Shown: positions 60,169-60,913 of the stretch, one piece after another | Position numbering within the stretch: the stretch's first letter is position 1 | Layout of the letters: each line of letters starts with the position of its first letter | Source: Neoluteolibacter marinus | Lineage (GTDB): Bacteria > Verrucomicrobiota > Verrucomicrobiia > Verrucomicrobiales > Akkermansiaceae | DNA length: 60,913 nt | NCBI RefSeq assembly: GCF_014904755.1 | Contig: NZ_JACZFQ010000106.1 | Location: forward strand, 1 to 60,913 | Direction: 5' to 3' | The notes under the pieces: generated by a model | The model's database searches: none | What the model was told of the DNA's origin: nothing | What the model saw: only the letters and a program-made list of their open reading frames with translations | Translations under genes and position numbers: made by a program

Positions 60169-60913
60169 ATGAAACCGACCCTCACCACCAAGAGTAGCCT
60201 GTTGGCCCTGGCCGCGCTGATGCCCAGCGTGACCCAAGCCATCGAAATCGACGTCATCGCCGAGCAGACGATCGTCAACCCGAGCCTCGTCGCCAGCTAC
60301 GGTCCCAACGTCCACCAGCTCAACGTCGACACCACCTGGACCAAGGACAACGTCTACATCCTCACCGACAAGGTCTTCGTCACCGACGGCGCGACCCTCA
60401 CCATCGAGCCGGGCACCAAGATCTACTCCACCCTCGACGACAAGGGCACCGGCACCAAGGACGACGATGACTTCGGTTCCATCGTGATCGTCCGCGGTTC
60501 CAAGATCATGGCCCAGGGCACCGCCGAGGAGCCGATCGTCATGACCACCATCGACGAGCTCGAAGCCGAGAAGCAGGACGACTACGACGGTGACGGCTTC
60601 GTCGCAGAGGCGCCCACCGCCACCACCGCCGGCCGTTGGGGCGGCCTCGTGGTCCTCGGCAACGCGCCGATCGCCAACTACAGCGGAACCACCAACATCG
60701 GCGAAGACCGCATCGAAGGCTTCCAGCCCGCCGCTTCCAACGACCTCGACAGCGACTCCCGCGCCGATGTCATCGAATACGGTGGTAACGCCCCCGCCGA
60801 CAACAGCGGTGTCATCAGCTATGTCTCGATCCGCCACGGCGGCTACGTCTACTCCGGCGCCAGCGAGATCAACGGCCTCACCCTCGGCGGTGTCGGCTCC
60901 GGCACCACCATCA
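60169..60913 (+). CDS. secreted beta-helix-like protein, 3' end outside window
   Basis: At least 248 residues. Signal peptide (about 1-24, L-A-L-A-A-L-M-P-S-V-T-Q-A). The body has G-A-T-L-T-I-E-P-G-T-K-I-Y, G-R-W-G-G-L-V-V-L-G-N-A-P-I and G-V-I-S-Y-V-S-I-R-H-G-G, motifs seen in secreted proteins that follow TonB receptors in Bacteroidetes and Verrucomicrobia. An acidic D-D-D-D-D-F and a D-Y-D-G-D-G-F suggest calcium sites. The reading frame is open at the window edge. Confidence 0.7.
   Translation, partial: MKPTLTTKSSLLALAALMPSVTQAIEIDVIAEQTIVNPSLVASYGPNVHQLNVDTTWTKDNVYILTDKVFVTDGATLTIEPGTKIYSTLDDKGTGTKDDDDFGSIVIVRGSKIMAQGTAEEPIVMTTIDELEAEKQDDYDGDGFVAEAPTATTAGRWGGLVVLGNAPIANYSGTTNIGEDRIEGFQPAASNDLDSDSRADVIEYGGNAPADNSGVISYVSIRHGGYVYSGASEINGLTLGGVGSGTTI

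Overview
The window is about 61 kb of GC-rich bacterial chromosome (I judge roughly 65% GC by eye). It most likely comes from a Verrucomicrobiota member of the Haloferula/Luteolibacter type. The evidence is a Verru_Chthon cassette protein A, formylglycine-type sulfatases, a GntR-LacI (XylR-like) regulator, a PocR-AraC regulator, a fused CcoN-CcoO cbb3 oxidase, a PEP-CTERM tail, two TonB-dependent receptors and lpxA, which implies a Gram-negative envelope. I saw no rRNA operon, CRISPR array or prophage.

Layout. Positions 1-4530 form a decayed accessory island. It holds the 3' end of an IS3 element next to a 5'-truncated Pmp-repeat (beta-helix) gene, an IS110 transposase remnant, two small hypothetical genes and two abutting gene fragments. 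It ends at the 3' side of a tRNA-Ala(CGC) gene. Positions 4759-9647 are housekeeping: LysM lipoprotein, recF, hisS, aspS and a clear terminator. Positions 9767-11167 hold a small membrane protein, an ATP-grasp remnant and a DUF1802 gene. Positions 11345-21394 are two convergent operons: sulfatase plus Asp/Glu racemase on the plus strand, and Verru_Chthon A, secreted hypothetical, sulfatase and XylR-like regulator on the minus strand. Both sulfatases end in a domain that resembles the beta domain of the von Hippel-Lindau protein. Positions 21579-36629 are mixed: yraN, rnhB, a CAP lipoprotein, a universal stress protein, tRNA-fMet with terminator, an alkyl-base glycosylase candidate, prepilin peptidase, a twin-hairpin dispersed repeat, an RND efflux pair, a CCA-adding enzyme and a tandem siroheme-decarboxylase-like protein.

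Positions 35952-50217 are dominated by a PhoBR-like two-component pair, a ZnuD-like receptor, a PocR-AraC regulator overlapping a CcoI copper ATPase, and a complete cbb3 oxidase locus. That locus reads ccoS, ccoNO, ccoQ, ccoP, a small Cys-rich gene, ccoG, a 50-residue membrane protein and a SafE-like gene. Four genes there, including ccoQ and ccoS, encode fewer than 70 residues. The locus supplies the oxidase, its copper delivery (CcoI, SafE-like, CcoG, CcoS) and possibly unlisted accessory factors.

Positions 50961-56198 hold lpxA, a PadR regulator with a HAAS-VIT-PEP-CTERM membrane protein, a secreted hypothetical and a MYG1-family protein. Positions 56299-60913 hold a large TonB-dependent receptor with a carboxypeptidase-like N-terminal domain, followed by a partial secreted beta-helix-like protein.

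The observations I rate highest are the VHL-like C-termini of the two sulfatases, the uncharacterised Cys-rich and single-pass proteins inside the cbb3 operon, and the PadR/HAAS/VIT/PEP-CTERM unit.
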